DNA of 24,703 nt from JAAGZL01 sp964628835 (GCA_964628835.1 CAZVME010000050.1:1-24703), one strand, 5' to 3'; counted from the stretch's first letter, positions 8,601 through 15,209 are shown. A program made the numbers and translations. The notes: generated by a model not told the origin, from the letters alone.

Positions 8601-9604
8601 CTGATGGCGACATCAGCATCAGCCGTGGCGAGCAGGAGCTGTTTTCCGCCAGCCGGGTGGAGCTGCAACAGGCCTGGTCCGAGACCACGCGCGAGATGCA
8701 GGCGATGCGGGATAATCCCGAGTGTGCCAGTGAAGAGTTCGAGCGCATCTCCGATGCCGCAGACCCCGGCATCCAGATCAAGATGAGTTTCGATCAGAGT
8801 GAGGATGTGGCCGCACCCATGATCGCCACCGGGGTCATGCCGCCCATGGCGATCCTGCGCGAGCAGGGGGTAAATGGTCAGGTCGAGATGGCCAACTCGT
8901 TCCACCGCGCCGGGTTTGAGAGTGTGGATGTGCACATGTCAGATATCCTCTCGGGACGGGTAACCCTGGACAACTTTCGCGGCCTGGTGGCCTGTGGTGG
9001 TTTCTCCTATGGTGATGTGCTGGGGGCGGGCGAGGGCTGGGCCAAGTCCATCCTGTTCAACCCCAGGGCCAGAGACCAGTTTCAGGCCTTTTTTGAGCGG
9101 GAAGACACCTTCTCTCTCGGGGTGTGTAACGGCTGCCAGATGTTGTCCAATCTACATGACTTGATCCCAGGATCCGGACACTGGCCCCACTTTGTGCGTA
9201 ATCGCTCGGAGCAGTTCGAGGCCAGGTTTGTCACAGTGGAGATTCAGGATACCCCCTCGGTTCTGTTGCAGGGTATGGCCGGAACCCGCATCCCCATAGC
9301 CGTGGCCCACGGCGAGGGCAGGGCAGAGTTCTCTGGTCAGACTCATCTGGAGAGCGCCTCGGATCTGGTGTCGCTACGCTATATGGAAAACAGTGGTGGG
9401 GTGGCAGAGCGTTACCCGGCCAACCCCAACGGTTCTCCCATGGGGATTGCCGGTCTCAGTAGTGCGGACGGGCGGGTGACCATCATGATGCCGCACCCGG
9501 AACGGGTGATACGTACGGTGCAGAACTCCTGGCACCCAGATGGTTGGGATGAGGATGCCCCCTGGCTACGGCTGTTCCGCAATGCTCGGGTATGGGTGGG
9601 TTAA
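5690..9604 (+). CDS. purL: Phosphoribosylformylglycinamidine synthase
   Basis: PurL converts FGAR, glutamine and ATP to FGAM in de novo purine synthesis. At 1304 residues it is the large single-chain form of gammaproteobacteria, with a PurS-like N-terminal domain, a linker and two AIR-synthase-like halves. The ATP-binding THNHPTAISP block lies near residue 299. A C-terminal class I glutamine amidotransferase domain has the nucleophile Cys1146 in GVCNGCQ and the PHPE triad segment near the end. A 15-base exact tandem repeat near residue 918 duplicates LAEDD just before the conserved ALFNEELG block. The ATG is preceded by AAGG at a usable distance. The gene ends one base from the stop of the convergent universal stress gene. 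Confidence 0.98.
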   Translation: MLILRGAPALSKFRLQKLEQRLISALGHAVNLYAEFVHFAELEQSLSEDEQTILDQVLRYGPHLAEHEPQGTLFLVVPRPGTISPWSTKATDIAHNCGLHKIERLERGIAYYIAVDLKSGAGLSEDELAVAKTVLHDRMTESIFFELDDAVSLFTHAEPKAATSVDVIGSGRSALERANLDLGLALSPDEIDYLVESFQGLGRNPVDIELMMFAQANSEHCRHKIFNADWVIDGQTQERSLFNMIRNTTEQSPENVLSAYKDNSAVMSGHEGARFYPDPQTKAYGYSQEPIHILMKVETHNHPTAISPDPGAATGSGGEIRDEGATGQGSKPKAGLTGFSVSNLRIPGLEQPWETDHGKPDRIVSALDIMLEGPVGGASFNNEFGRPNLCGYFRTYEEDVPAANGKELRGYHKPIMLAGGLGNIREEHVQKEEFPAGTPLVVLGGPAMLIGLGGGAASSMASGTSAEDLDFASVQRSNPEMERRCQEVIDRCWERGDENPIIFIHDVGAGGLSNALPELVHDSARGGRFELRQVPNDEPGMTPMEIWCNESQERYVMAVAAECLDEFKALCERERCPYAVVGEATDEEHLLLGDAHFGNNPIDIPMPLLFGKPPRMLRDVKHLSFQKPELDFAQVDLKQAAMRVLRLPTVANKTFLITIGDRSITGQVARDQMVGPWQVPVADLAITVSDYVGYKGEAMALGERTPLALIDAPASGRMAIGEAVTNLAAGAIDNIGDIQLSANWMAAAGYPGEDAKLYDTVRAVGMELCPALGISVPVGKDSMSMKTVWQDGAEKREMAAPLSLIITGFAPVSDVRRTLTPQLRTDLGATDLILIDLGKGTNRLGASALAQVYKQVGHYGPDLKDPGALKHFFAAIQGLNRDGLLLAYHDRSDGGLFATLCEMAFAGRCGLSLDISELAEDDLAEDDLAALFNEELGAVVQVRSDDVAAVLERLHDAGLGKYSHRIGGISSDGDISISRGEQELFSASRVELQQAWSETTREMQAMRDNPECASEEFERISDAADPGIQIKMSFDQSEDVAAPMIATGVMPPMAILREQGVNGQVEMANSFHRAGFESVDVHMSDILSGRVTLDNFRGLVACGGFSYGDVLGAGEGWAKSILFNPRARDQFQAFFEREDTFSLGVCNGCQMLSNLHDLIPGSGHWPHFVRNRSEQFEARFVTVEIQDTPSVLLQGMAGTRIPIAVAHGEGRAEFSGQTHLESASDLVSLRYMENSGGVAERYPANPNGSPMGIAGLSSADGRVTIMMPHPERVIRTVQNSWHPDGWDEDAPWLRLFRNARVWVG
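8441..8470 (+). repeat. 15-base exact tandem duplication inside purL
   Basis: CTGGCTGAGGATGAT occurs twice in immediate succession (8441-8455, 8456-8470), keeping frame and adding five residues (LAEDD) to an acidic surface segment of PurL. It looks like a replication-slippage expansion. Confidence 0.9.
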
Positions 9605-9605
9605 T

Positions 9606-10052
9606 CTAGGCCCTGTTAACACCAATCCGTACCGCAAGCACATCGCAGGTTGCAAGATGCAGTATTCCGTTGGCAGTTGACCCTAGGAGTAGTTGCAGGC
9701 CGTGGCGGCCATGGCTCCCTATTACGATCAGGTCGGTGTTTATCTCCTTCGCCAGGTCTACTATTTCGTGCTTGGCGGCACCACAGCGCACCTGATACGT
9801 AGCATCTGGCATGTGGTAATCCTCCTTGATCTTCTCCAGATTGGCTGTGGCCCTTTCCGTGAGGCGTTTTTCGATATCAGGGATCTCTGGGAAACTGGAC
9901 TCGTTGGTGTAGACGGAGGCCACATGTTCAACCACGTGTACCAGTGACAGCTCCGCACCGCTTTGTTTGCCTAGGGCGATGCCCTGTTCCAGCACTTTGG
10001 AGCTTTCCGGTGAAAAATCCACAGCTATAAGAATCTGCTTATAAGTCGCCAT
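9606..10052 (-). CDS. Universal stress protein, UspA family
   Basis: A 148-residue single-domain UspA-fold protein. It begins YKQILIAVDFSPESSKVL, the standard first strand and loop, and ends with the nucleotide-binding pattern GSHGRHG followed by LLGSTANGI. This fits the G-2x-G-9x-G-S/T motif of ATP-binding members. Such proteins are cytoplasmic and usually induced by growth arrest or stress; the precise role is unknown. It converges on purL with a one-base gap between stop codons and no visible terminator between them. It has its own upstream gap toward ribE, so it is probably monocistronic. Confidence 0.92.
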   Translation of the reverse strand: MATYKQILIAVDFSPESSKVLEQGIALGKQSGAELSLVHVVEHVASVYTNESSFPEIPDIEKRLTERATANLEKIKEDYHMPDATYQVRCGAAKHEIVDLAKEINTDLIVIGSHGRHGLQLLLGSTANGILHLATCDVLAVRIGVNRA

Positions 10053-10193
10053 TTATCCATCTCTGTTGCCTTCATATCTATAAGTTTAGGGACAACAGAG
10101 GGGTTTTTCTATGGCAAACGGGCGAATTAACCACCTAAATAAAGTGGTATGTATTGCCTGTGGCGTAGGAATTAAAAGTAGAGGGGCGGTCGG

Positions 10194-10811
10194 TCAGGTG
10201 AGGGTGGCGCGCTCTTCCAGTACCCGTTCCACTGTGTCCACTATGGCCTGGGTCTGGGGGTCCACCTCAATATTGATATGGTCTCCCGGCTTGCGGCTGT
10301 CCATATTGGTCCGCTCCAGGGTCTCCGGGATCAGGTTGACATTGAATTCATCTCCATCCACCTCTCCGATGGTGAGGCTAATGCCATCTATGCCTATATA
10401 CCCCTTGGCGAACACATAACGCATCAGATCCTGCGGCAGTCGAAACCACACCTGGCGGTTGTTTTCGCTTTCAATTACCCGGGTTACCTCGGCCATGGCG
10501 ATAATGTGCCCGGACATCTGATGTCCGCCGATCTCATCCCCAAAGCGGGCAGCGCGTTCATAGTTGATCCGGTTGCCCACCTTCAGTTCACCCAGATTGG
10601 TGACGCGCAGGGTCTCGTGCATCAGGTCAAACTTCACCAGATCGGCGTCGATGTTCACCACGGTGAGACAGCAGCCGTTGTGGGCCACCGAGGCGCCCGG
10701 CTTAAGTCCCTCAAGCTGCTCTTGAGGAAGTCTGATGATGTGGGTGCGGAAGTTCTCCTTCTCGATGATCTCGATGACTTCAGCAGTACCCTGAACGATC
10801 CCGGTAAACAT
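10194..10811 (-). CDS. ribE: Riboflavin synthase, alpha chain
   Basis: Riboflavin synthase performs the dismutation of two 6,7-dimethyl-8-ribityllumazine molecules to riboflavin. The 205-residue protein starts with the invariant MFTGIVQG and consists of two lumazine-binding barrels, roughly 1-97 and 98-200, with the second carrying a repeat of the G-I-D-G-I-S-L-T block (GIDGISLTIGEV). The first barrel has the matching NGCCLTVV block. Length is typical. The start lies four bases after the folD stop on the same strand, so the pair is probably one transcript linking flavin and folate metabolism. The symbol ribE versus ribC depends on nomenclature. Confidence 0.95.
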   Translation of the reverse strand: MFTGIVQGTAEVIEIIEKENFRTHIIRLPQEQLEGLKPGASVAHNGCCLTVVNIDADLVKFDLMHETLRVTNLGELKVGNRINYERAARFGDEIGGHQMSGHIIAMAEVTRVIESENNRQVWFRLPQDLMRYVFAKGYIGIDGISLTIGEVDGDEFNVNLIPETLERTNMDSRKPGDHINIEVDPQTQAIVDTVERVLEERATLT

Positions 10812-10815
10812 GGCC

Positions 10816-11679
10816 CTATTTGCGGCTGGTGCCGTGTAGTTCTCTGGCCAGCAGGGTGTTTTCCAGCAGGGTGGCGATGGTCATGGGGCCAACTCCGCCC
10901 GGTACTGGTGTAATCCATCCGGCCTGTTCCCTGGCGGATTCATAGTCTACGTCACCGCACAGAGTGCCGTCATCCTTGCGGTTGATACCCACATCGATCA
11001 CGATGGCGCCAGGCTTGATCCACTCCCCCTGGACAAACTCGGGACGGCCCACAGCGGCCACCACGATATCGGCCTCGCTTATCTTCTTCTGCAGCTCCTT
11101 GGTGCGGCTGTGACATACGGTTATGGTGCAGCGGGCGGCCAGTAGTTCCATAGCCATGGGGCGGCCCACGATGTTGGACTGGCCAATGATGACCGCATCC
11201 ATACCCTCGATCTTTTGCCCGGTACGCTCCAGCATGGTCATAACCCCCTTGGGGGTGCAGGGGCGCATAATGGGCATTTTTAGCGTCAGGCGTCCCACAT
11301 TGTAGGGGTGGAAGCCATCCACGTCCTTGGTGGGCAGGATGCGCTCGATCATGGCCTCTTCGTCGATCTGGTTTGGCAGTGGTAGTTGCACCAGGATGCC
11401 ATCTATCTCATCGCGCGTATTCAGGTCATCAATCAGCTTCAATAGTGCCTTCTCGCTCACATCTGCCGGCAGACGGTGTAGTTCTGAGAGAAACCCAACT
11501 TCTTCACAGGAGCGCTCCTTATTCCTTACATATACCTGGGATGCTGGGTCTTCACCAACCAGCACCACGGCCAGCCCAGGTGGGCGCCTACCCAGGGAGA
11601 GCATCTCGGATACGGTGGATTTAATCTCCTGTCTAATTTCGGCGGCAATCGCCTTGCCGTCAATAATCTGTGCGCTCAT
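10816..11679 (-). CDS. folD: Bifunctional methylenetetrahydrofolate dehydrogenase / methenyltetrahydrofolate cyclohydrolase
   Basis: FolD interconverts 5,10-methylene-, methenyl- and 10-formyl-tetrahydrofolate with NADP, supplying formyl groups for purine synthesis. The 287-residue protein shows the substrate-site YVRNKERSCEEVGF segment near residue 50 (Tyr and Lys of the active site), PLPNQID, the DVDGFHPYNVGRL block and the conserved PCTPKGVM. The Rossmann GQSNIVGRPMAMELL region lies around 165-180. Length matches the family (about 285). The ATG at 11679 follows AGGGA. It lies upstream of ribE in a two-gene unit and diverges from the tRNA operon. Confidence 0.97.
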   Translation of the reverse strand: MSAQIIDGKAIAAEIRQEIKSTVSEMLSLGRRPPGLAVVLVGEDPASQVYVRNKERSCEEVGFLSELHRLPADVSEKALLKLIDDLNTRDEIDGILVQLPLPNQIDEEAMIERILPTKDVDGFHPYNVGRLTLKMPIMRPCTPKGVMTMLERTGQKIEGMDAVIIGQSNIVGRPMAMELLAARCTITVCHSRTKELQKKISEADIVVAAVGRPEFVQGEWIKPGAIVIDVGINRKDDGTLCGDVDYESAREQAGWITPVPGGVGPMTIATLLENTLLARELHGTSRK

Positions 11680-11784
11680 GCTTGTTATCCCTACTCTGTT
11701 AGCAAACTGTGAAAGCGAGAGCGAATAATACTTTAATGGGGTCTGATGTCCACCGAAAAGTGGATTATAATTGACAATTCGCCG

Positions 11785-11813
11785 TTGACGGCAAGCGTTT
11801 GTCTGCGTATTAT
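11785..11813 (+). promoter_or_regulatory. Promoter of the tRNA operon
   Basis: TTGACG at 11785-11790 and TATTAT at 11808-11813 are 17 bases apart, followed by a GC-rich discriminator (TCCGC), and lie 35 bases before tRNA-Pro. Optimal spacing and a GC-rich start region are expected for a strong, stringently controlled stable-RNA promoter. Confidence 0.72.
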
Positions 11814-11848
11814 TCCGCTCTTCGCCGAGGTGCGAAAAAGCTGAACAA

Positions 11849-11925
11849 CGGGGTATAGCGCAGTCTGGTAGCGCGCCTGCTTTGGGAGCAGGATGTCGGG
11901 AGTTCGAATCTCTCTACCCCGACCA
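11849..11925 (+). tRNA. tRNA-Pro (TGG)
   Basis: The acceptor arm CGGGGTA pairs with TACCCCG. The anticodon stem CCTGC/GCAGG encloses the loop TTTGGGA, giving anticodon TGG, and the T-arm has TTCGAAT. CCA is encoded. First gene of the four-tRNA operon. Confidence 0.97.
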
Positions 11926-11941
11926 GTTTTTTATCGTCCAT

Positions 11942-12018
11942 GCGCCCGTAGCTCATTTGGATAGAGCATCGGCCTTCTAAGCCGAGGGTAGCAGGTTCGA
12001 ATCCTGCCGGGCGTGCCA
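11942..12018 (+). tRNA. tRNA-Arg (TCT)
   Basis: The cloverleaf is complete. The acceptor GCGCCCG pairs with CGGGCGT (G-U at the terminal pair), the anticodon loop CTTCTAA sits in stem TCGGC/GCCGA, and the T-loop is TTCGAAT. Encoded CCA. Reads AGA codons. Confidence 0.96.
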
Positions 12019-12105
12019 TTTTGGTGCCCGTGGTTTACGTTTTGATTTTTGTTAGCCAAGTCGTCAGTAGCAGATTCAAGGACGATGCAGTAAACACCAG
12101 ATAAT

Positions 12106-12182
12106 GGTGGGTGTAGCTCAGTTGGTAGAGCCCTGGATTGTGATTCCAGTCGTCGTGGGTTCGAGTCCCATCATCCACCCCA
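12106..12182 (+). tRNA. tRNA-His (GTG)
   Basis: The anticodon stem CTGGA/TCCAG encloses loop TTGTGAT. The extra 5' G (12106) opposite C73, the histidine identity element, is present, and CCA is encoded. The acceptor GTGGGTG pairs with CATCCAC with one G-U. Confidence 0.96.
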
Positions 12183-12187
12183 TTTTT

Positions 12188-12263
12188 GGGCCATTAGCTC
12201 AGCTGGTAGAGCAGTGGACTCTTAATCCATTGGTCGAAGGTTCGAATCCTTCATGGCCCACCA
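12188..12263 (+). tRNA. tRNA-Lys (CTT), reconstituted at the integration site
   Basis: The acceptor GGGCCAT pairs with ATGGCCC, the anticodon stem is GTGGA/TCCAT with loop CTCTTAA, and CCA is encoded. The 3' part from 12216 is nearly repeated at 19577-19623, so this gene is the attachment site (attL side) of the following element. The copy retained here is the intact one. Confidence 0.96.
12216..12263 (+). repeat. attL: 3' end of tRNA-Lys
   Basis: This is the 48-base part of tRNA-Lys that recurs, with one base deleted and one substitution (T-loop TTCGAAT to TTCAAAT), at 19577-19623. It covers the anticodon loop through CCA, the usual target segment for tyrosine recombinases. Confidence 0.88.
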
Positions 12264-12267
12264 TATC

Positions 12268-12294
12268 AAGCCCCTGATTACAGGGGCTTTTTTT
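12268..12294 (+). terminator. Rho-independent terminator after tRNA-Lys
   Basis: AAGCCCCTG and CAGGGGCTT form a nine-base stem around ATTA, followed by a T-run. It lies just inside the integrated element, so the element seems to bring a replacement terminator for the tRNA operon. Confidence 0.9.
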
Positions 12295-12389
12295 ATTCTT
12301 ATCAATAAGTTATCTATTATTACCCTGTTTAGGCCACCCTTCGTAGTACTTCGCCTTATTACGCCCTGATTCTTCATCATACGGGGTCT

Positions 12390-12446
12390 AGGGGTAAAAA
12401 AGGGTAAAAATGCTATCATTGGATTACTCAGGGTATTTTTACCCCT
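12390..12446. promoter_or_regulatory. Iterated AGGGGTAAAAA motifs before the integrase
   Basis: AGGGGTAAAAA at 12390-12400 is followed directly by AGGGTAAAAA at 12401-12410. The exact reverse complement TTTTTACCCCT lies at 12436-12446, and that copy is itself inside the palindrome GGGTA-TTTT-TACCC. Position 70 bases before the integrase suggests arm-type recombinase sites or an autoregulatory operator. Confidence 0.55.
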
Positions 12447-12517
12447 GAAAACGAAACCCGGTGAGGGTGCTGCCTCGACCGGGCTCTGACCATCAAAAAG
12501 CTGAGAAGGAGCTGGAT

Positions 12518-13849
12518 GTGGCTGATTCCAATCTTACACCTCGCGATTTGGCGTTGCATCATCTACATGCCGCGCTCGATAGTGGCATTCGTGGCCGTAA
12601 CCGGGAAGCTGTCCAATTCGCTATTGAGGTGATAGAGGATGATGGGCAGTCAGATCTTCGTGACGTCCATTACCGCAACCTGAGATCAGGAGAGACACTC
12701 TCAGACCCGAAACGGCCTGGTCTGCGTCTCCGGGCTAACCGCACTGGCAAGGTGTGGATCTATCGCTACAAAATTGATGGAAAGCAGAGGGAATATCAAT
12801 TTGCCACCTATCCGGCTACAGAATTGAGGGAAGCTAGAGAGCAGTGGAAGCAGCTGCGTGAGCTACGTCTTAGTGGCCAAGATCCAGCGGGGGTGGCAAA
12901 TGATTCATGTCACATGACCTGTGAACAGTTAGTTCATCAGTATGTGATTGAGTATGCCAAGCCGAATAAACGCACTTGGGCCGAAGATGAGTCGATGCTG
13001 GAGCGGGACTTTTTGAAATTGTACCGTGAGAAGCCTGTTGTGGAGATCACTCGTGATGATATTGAGGCAATGCTTACAGCAATCATTGAGCGGAATTCAC
13101 CCCGGGCAGCCGAAAAGACTCTGGCCTGTGTTCGTAAGGTGTTCAATCAAGCGATTCGAAAACGCTGGGTATCTGGTTTGGAATCAAATCCGTGCAAGTT
13201 CGTTGAATTGGACAAGCGGAAGCCTCAAAGCACTCATCTAAACGAATCAGAGATCAAATCTTTTCTTCATAACTTGCCAACTGCTTCGATGCCTGATGAG
13301 GCCCGGCAGGCACTAAGGCTGCAATTCTTGACGGTCTCCCGTATTGGTGAGATTTGTGGGCTTCCCTGGGCAGAACTGGATCTGGAGCATGGTGTATGGA
13401 ATCTTCCTGCGGAGCGCTCAAAAAATAAGGAGGCTCACCGGGTGATGTTGTCAAATCAGGCTCTGGAAATGCTGAAGGCGAGGAAGACGCTAGCCGGTAA
13501 GTCTAAGTATGTATTTCCATGGAATACCAGTAGCGGGTATCTGAGGCCAGATAGTATTGCATCCTGGCTATCTGATAATAGGAAGCAGCTTGGTGTTCCT
13601 GATAAATTTACTACTCACGGATTAAGACATACAGCATTAACTCAACTGGCAAGTATGGGTTGTGGTAAGGAATTGCGTGATCGTCTAAGCAACCACAAAG
13701 ACAGCTCTGTTGATTCCATCTATCAGCACTATGAGCATGATGCAGAGGCTAAGGAGTGGCTGCAGAAGTGGGCGGATTGTTTGGATGTGTTTTCAGTGGA
13801 TAATGTAGCGGTAATAAATCAGATGGAGAATGAACATGGAAGCAACTGA
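12518..13849 (+). CDS. Tyrosine recombinase (island integrase)
   Basis: This is a phage/island-type integrase. An N-terminal arm-binding region (pattern LRLRANRTGKVWIYRYKIDGK then an AREQ helix) precedes a SAM-like core-binding domain and a C-terminal catalytic domain. Catalytic residues are visible: Arg in SRIGEICGL, Lys in SKNKEAH, HGLRH (HxxR), the His of SNHKD and the Tyr of IYQHYEHD. I set the start at GTG 12518 because AAGGAG lies six bases before it; an upstream GTG at 12461 would add 19 residues without a ribosome site. The resulting protein has 443 residues and looks intact. It lies directly after tRNA-Lys in the same direction, so it most likely catalyses integration into that tRNA. 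Confidence 0.93.
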   Translation: MADSNLTPRDLALHHLHAALDSGIRGRNREAVQFAIEVIEDDGQSDLRDVHYRNLRSGETLSDPKRPGLRLRANRTGKVWIYRYKIDGKQREYQFATYPATELREAREQWKQLRELRLSGQDPAGVANDSCHMTCEQLVHQYVIEYAKPNKRTWAEDESMLERDFLKLYREKPVVEITRDDIEAMLTAIIERNSPRAAEKTLACVRKVFNQAIRKRWVSGLESNPCKFVELDKRKPQSTHLNESEIKSFLHNLPTASMPDEARQALRLQFLTVSRIGEICGLPWAELDLEHGVWNLPAERSKNKEAHRVMLSNQALEMLKARKTLAGKSKYVFPWNTSSGYLRPDSIASWLSDNRKQLGVPDKFTTHGLRHTALTQLASMGCGKELRDRLSNHKDSSVDSIYQHYEHDAEAKEWLQKWADCLDVFSVDNVAVINQMENEHGSN

Positions 13850-13895
13850 GTATATTGGTCTTGATGAAGATTGGGTAGATGGATATCCAGAATGA
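13836..13895 (+). CDS. Possible 19-codon microORF overlapping the integrase stop
   Basis: An ATG with GGAG seven bases upstream opens 19 codons (MEATEYIGLDEDWVDGYPE) overlapping the last 14 bases of the integrase gene in another frame. It is very acidic. It may be a remnant or a coupled leader; there is no family match. Confidence 0.2.
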   Translation: MEATEYIGLDEDWVDGYPE

Positions 13896-13945
13896 AGCAC
13901 TCTGATTAAACCAGTTAAATCTATTCAGATTGTGCGTTCTCTGAA

Positions 13946-14083
13946 ATGTCAAATAAGGAGGTGCGAGCAATTTGGAATCAGCTTTTTAACATGCTATGGC
14001 AATGGGCCAATGAGTCAGGTAATGAGCCATGCCAGCAAACTTATAGTAAAGCAGGGCATGGGGTAGGCTTGGCTAAACAAACA
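13946..14083 (+). pseudogene. 5' part of an unrecognised ORF split by the IS200 unit
   Basis: An ATG at 13946 (or GTG at 13961 after AAGGAG) opens a frame of 46 codons ending at a TAG that appears to come from the insertion element. It contains the stretch WNQLFNMLWQWANES and ends GHGVGLAKQT. The frame is matched in phase by a second open stretch beginning at 14719, on the other side of the Y1 transposase unit. Removing about 635 bases would give a single protein of roughly 97 residues. I do not recognise the family. The split should inactivate it unless the element excises precisely. Confidence 0.5.
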
Positions 14084-14092
14084 TAGGAGATC

Positions 14093-14109
14093 CCCCAGCT
14101 CTGCTGGGG
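14093..14109 (+). repeat. Left-end hairpin of the IS200-like element
   Basis: A perfect seven-base stem, CCCCAGC with GCTGGGG, around a three-base loop TCT. In this family the transposase recognises such a subterminal hairpin in single-stranded DNA. Confidence 0.75.
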
Positions 14110-14191
14110 AGGCATTAACAGTTTGACAAATACGGGAATCTCATGGGAACTCCCAAGCGTGAGCCGCCAAGCAACACGTTTAGGAGAAACC

Positions 14192-14620
14192 ATGAGACGA
14201 GTAAGCAGTTTAAATCACACGCGGTGGGAGTGTAAGTACCACATTGTGTTTATCCCGAAGTATCGACGGAAAGCTATTTTTGGTCAGATACGTCAGGAAT
14301 TGGGGGAAGTGTTCCGCAAGCTAGCCGAGCAGAAAGAAAGTGTGATAGAGGAGGGTCATATAATGCCGAATCATGTTCACATGATGATATCGATTCCTCC
14401 AAAATATGCTGTCTTGCAAGTAGTAGGATTTATCAAAGGGAAAAGTGCAATTCATATAGCCAGAACCTATGCTGGTCGTAAAAGGAACTATGTTGGTCAG
14501 CATTTCTGGGCAAGAGGATATTTTGCATCAACAGTTGGTCGGGATGAGAAAGTGATCAGGGAGTACATAAGGCATCAGGAAGCTGAAGATCACAGAGTGG
14601 ATCAGCTGAATTTGGTGTAG
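14192..14620 (+). CDS. tnpA: IS200/IS605 family Y1 transposase TnpA
   Basis: A 142-residue Y1 HUH transposase that acts on single-stranded DNA. The HUH motif is His61-Val62-His63 in MPNHVHMMI, and the nucleophile is Tyr125 in VIREYIRHQE; the FIKGKSA helix and FWARGYFASTVG block are typical. I chose ATG 14192, preceded by AGGAG five bases away, over the longer frame start at 14123. All catalytic residues are present and the length is normal, so it may be active. It is oriented like the surrounding island genes. Confidence 0.93.
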   Translation: MRRVSSLNHTRWECKYHIVFIPKYRRKAIFGQIRQELGEVFRKLAEQKESVIEEGHIMPNHVHMMISIPPKYAVLQVVGFIKGKSAIHIARTYAGRKRNYVGQHFWARGYFASTVGRDEKVIREYIRHQEAEDHRVDQLNLV

Positions 14621-14625
14621 TTGGC

Positions 14626-14711
14626 GCCCCCTTGGGGGGCTCAAGGAGCGAAGGCTCCGTTTAGGCCGCTTCGAGCGGCTCACAAACTAAAGCCCCCGGC
14701 TTTGCCGGGGG
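14626..14711 (+). repeat. Cluster of four consecutive hairpins at the IS right end
   Basis: Four stems follow each other directly after tnpA: GCCCCC/GGGGGC (14626-14640), GGAGC/GCTCC (14645-14658), GCCGCT/AGCGGC (14665-14679) and CCCCCGGC/GCCGGGGG (14693-14711). The last is probably the transposase-recognised right-end hairpin. The others may terminate transcription or form a structured RNA. Confidence 0.75.
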
Positions 14712-14718
14712 ATACTTA

Positions 14719-14874
14719 CTTGAGGCGCAGAACGAATCTGAAGCCCTGCAGCTGGCTAATGATTCCATTCAGACTGGCCATGTGATCGACCGGTGTTTTG
14801 TTGTCACTACGACTGGTGCCGGCCGTGGTGGATGTATTGCCAACAACTATGAATCTGAGAAGGTACAGCCATGA
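14719..14874 (+). pseudogene. 3' part of the ORF split by the IS200 unit
   Basis: This stretch of 51 codons without a start directly follows the IS right end. It includes IQTGHVIDRCFVVTTTGAG and RGGCIANNYESEKVQP. Its TGA overlaps the ATG of the next gene in an ATGA junction, the sign of translational coupling. It is in phase with the open stretch at 13946-14083. The protein-like composition and the coupling argue that it was a real gene before insertion. I do not recognise the family. Confidence 0.5.
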
Positions 14875-15176
14875 ATAAAACAAACCTGATCAAATTTGCT
14901 GAAAATGACTTGTTTGGTATTGAGTATCATGGACCTGGTATATCACCTCGTTTGCGTAATGGTGACGGTCTTCTCGTTGATCCAAATCGTAAGCCGAAAG
15001 ATGGTGATGTGGTTGTAATAGACAGTGGAACAGGTGAAGAAATAATGATTGTTGGTGAATATCACCAGCGTTCTGATGAGGCGCTCCTGGTAGTAGATGA
15101 TAACGACACTCAGATTGACTTTGAGCCCACACGATTTAAGGGATGGCAAGCCCCTAGTATCGTAGACACCTGTTAG
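14871..15176 (+). CDS. S24/LexA-fold protein lacking catalytic residues
   Basis: The 101-residue protein follows the beta-strand pattern of the S24 (LexA/CI repressor C-terminal) domain: ISPRLRNGDGLLVDPNRKP, then DGDVVVIDS, then IMIVGEYHQ and LLVVDDND. The serine expected in the GDSM position is missing (HGPGI here) and so is the lysine expected in the LVKR position (MIVGEY here). There is no DNA-binding HTH domain in front. It is therefore unlikely to self-cleave; it might be a dimerisation module or partner of the upstream ORF, whose stop overlaps its start. The family assignment rests on pattern, not a search. Confidence 0.6.
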   Translation: MNKTNLIKFAENDLFGIEYHGPGISPRLRNGDGLLVDPNRKPKDGDVVVIDSGTGEEIMIVGEYHQRSDEALLVVDDNDTQIDFEPTRFKGWQAPSIVDTC

Positions 15177-15190
15177 CGTTACAATAACGC
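15176..15190. repeat. Palindrome GCGTTA-CAA-TAACGC after the S24-fold gene
   Basis: A perfect six-base inverted repeat starts at the stop codon of the S24-fold gene. It is followed by A rather than T residues on the plus strand, so it is not a standard terminator. It may mark the end of the neighbouring IS3 remnant. Confidence 0.4.
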
Positions 15191-15209
15191 AAAAAGAGAA
15201 GGTGTTGAA

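Larger units (their letters stand above)
14085..14718 (+). mobile_element. IS200-like element (TnpA only), about 635 bases
   Basis: A compact unit contains one Y1 transposase gene, flanked by a near-terminal hairpin on the left (14093-14109, CCCCAGC/GCTGGGG, loop TCT) and on the right (14693-14711, CCCCCGGC/GCCGGGGG, loop TTT). Such subterminal hairpins, lack of terminal inverted repeats and lack of target duplication are features of the IS200/IS605 family. The exact ends are inferred from the two halves of the interrupted ORF and are uncertain by several bases. There is no TnpB gene. Confidence 0.78.

Noticed and set aside
11810..12019. A 69-codon minus-strand frame across tRNA-Pro and tRNA-Arg (…GFEPATLGLEG…)
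   Set aside because: It is the antisense translation of two tRNA genes, a well-known false protein; the tRNAs explain the sequence.
12222..12419. A 65-codon minus-strand frame over tRNA-Lys and the following gap
   Set aside because: It is antisense to the tRNA (ending …SNLRPMD) and has no ribosome site.
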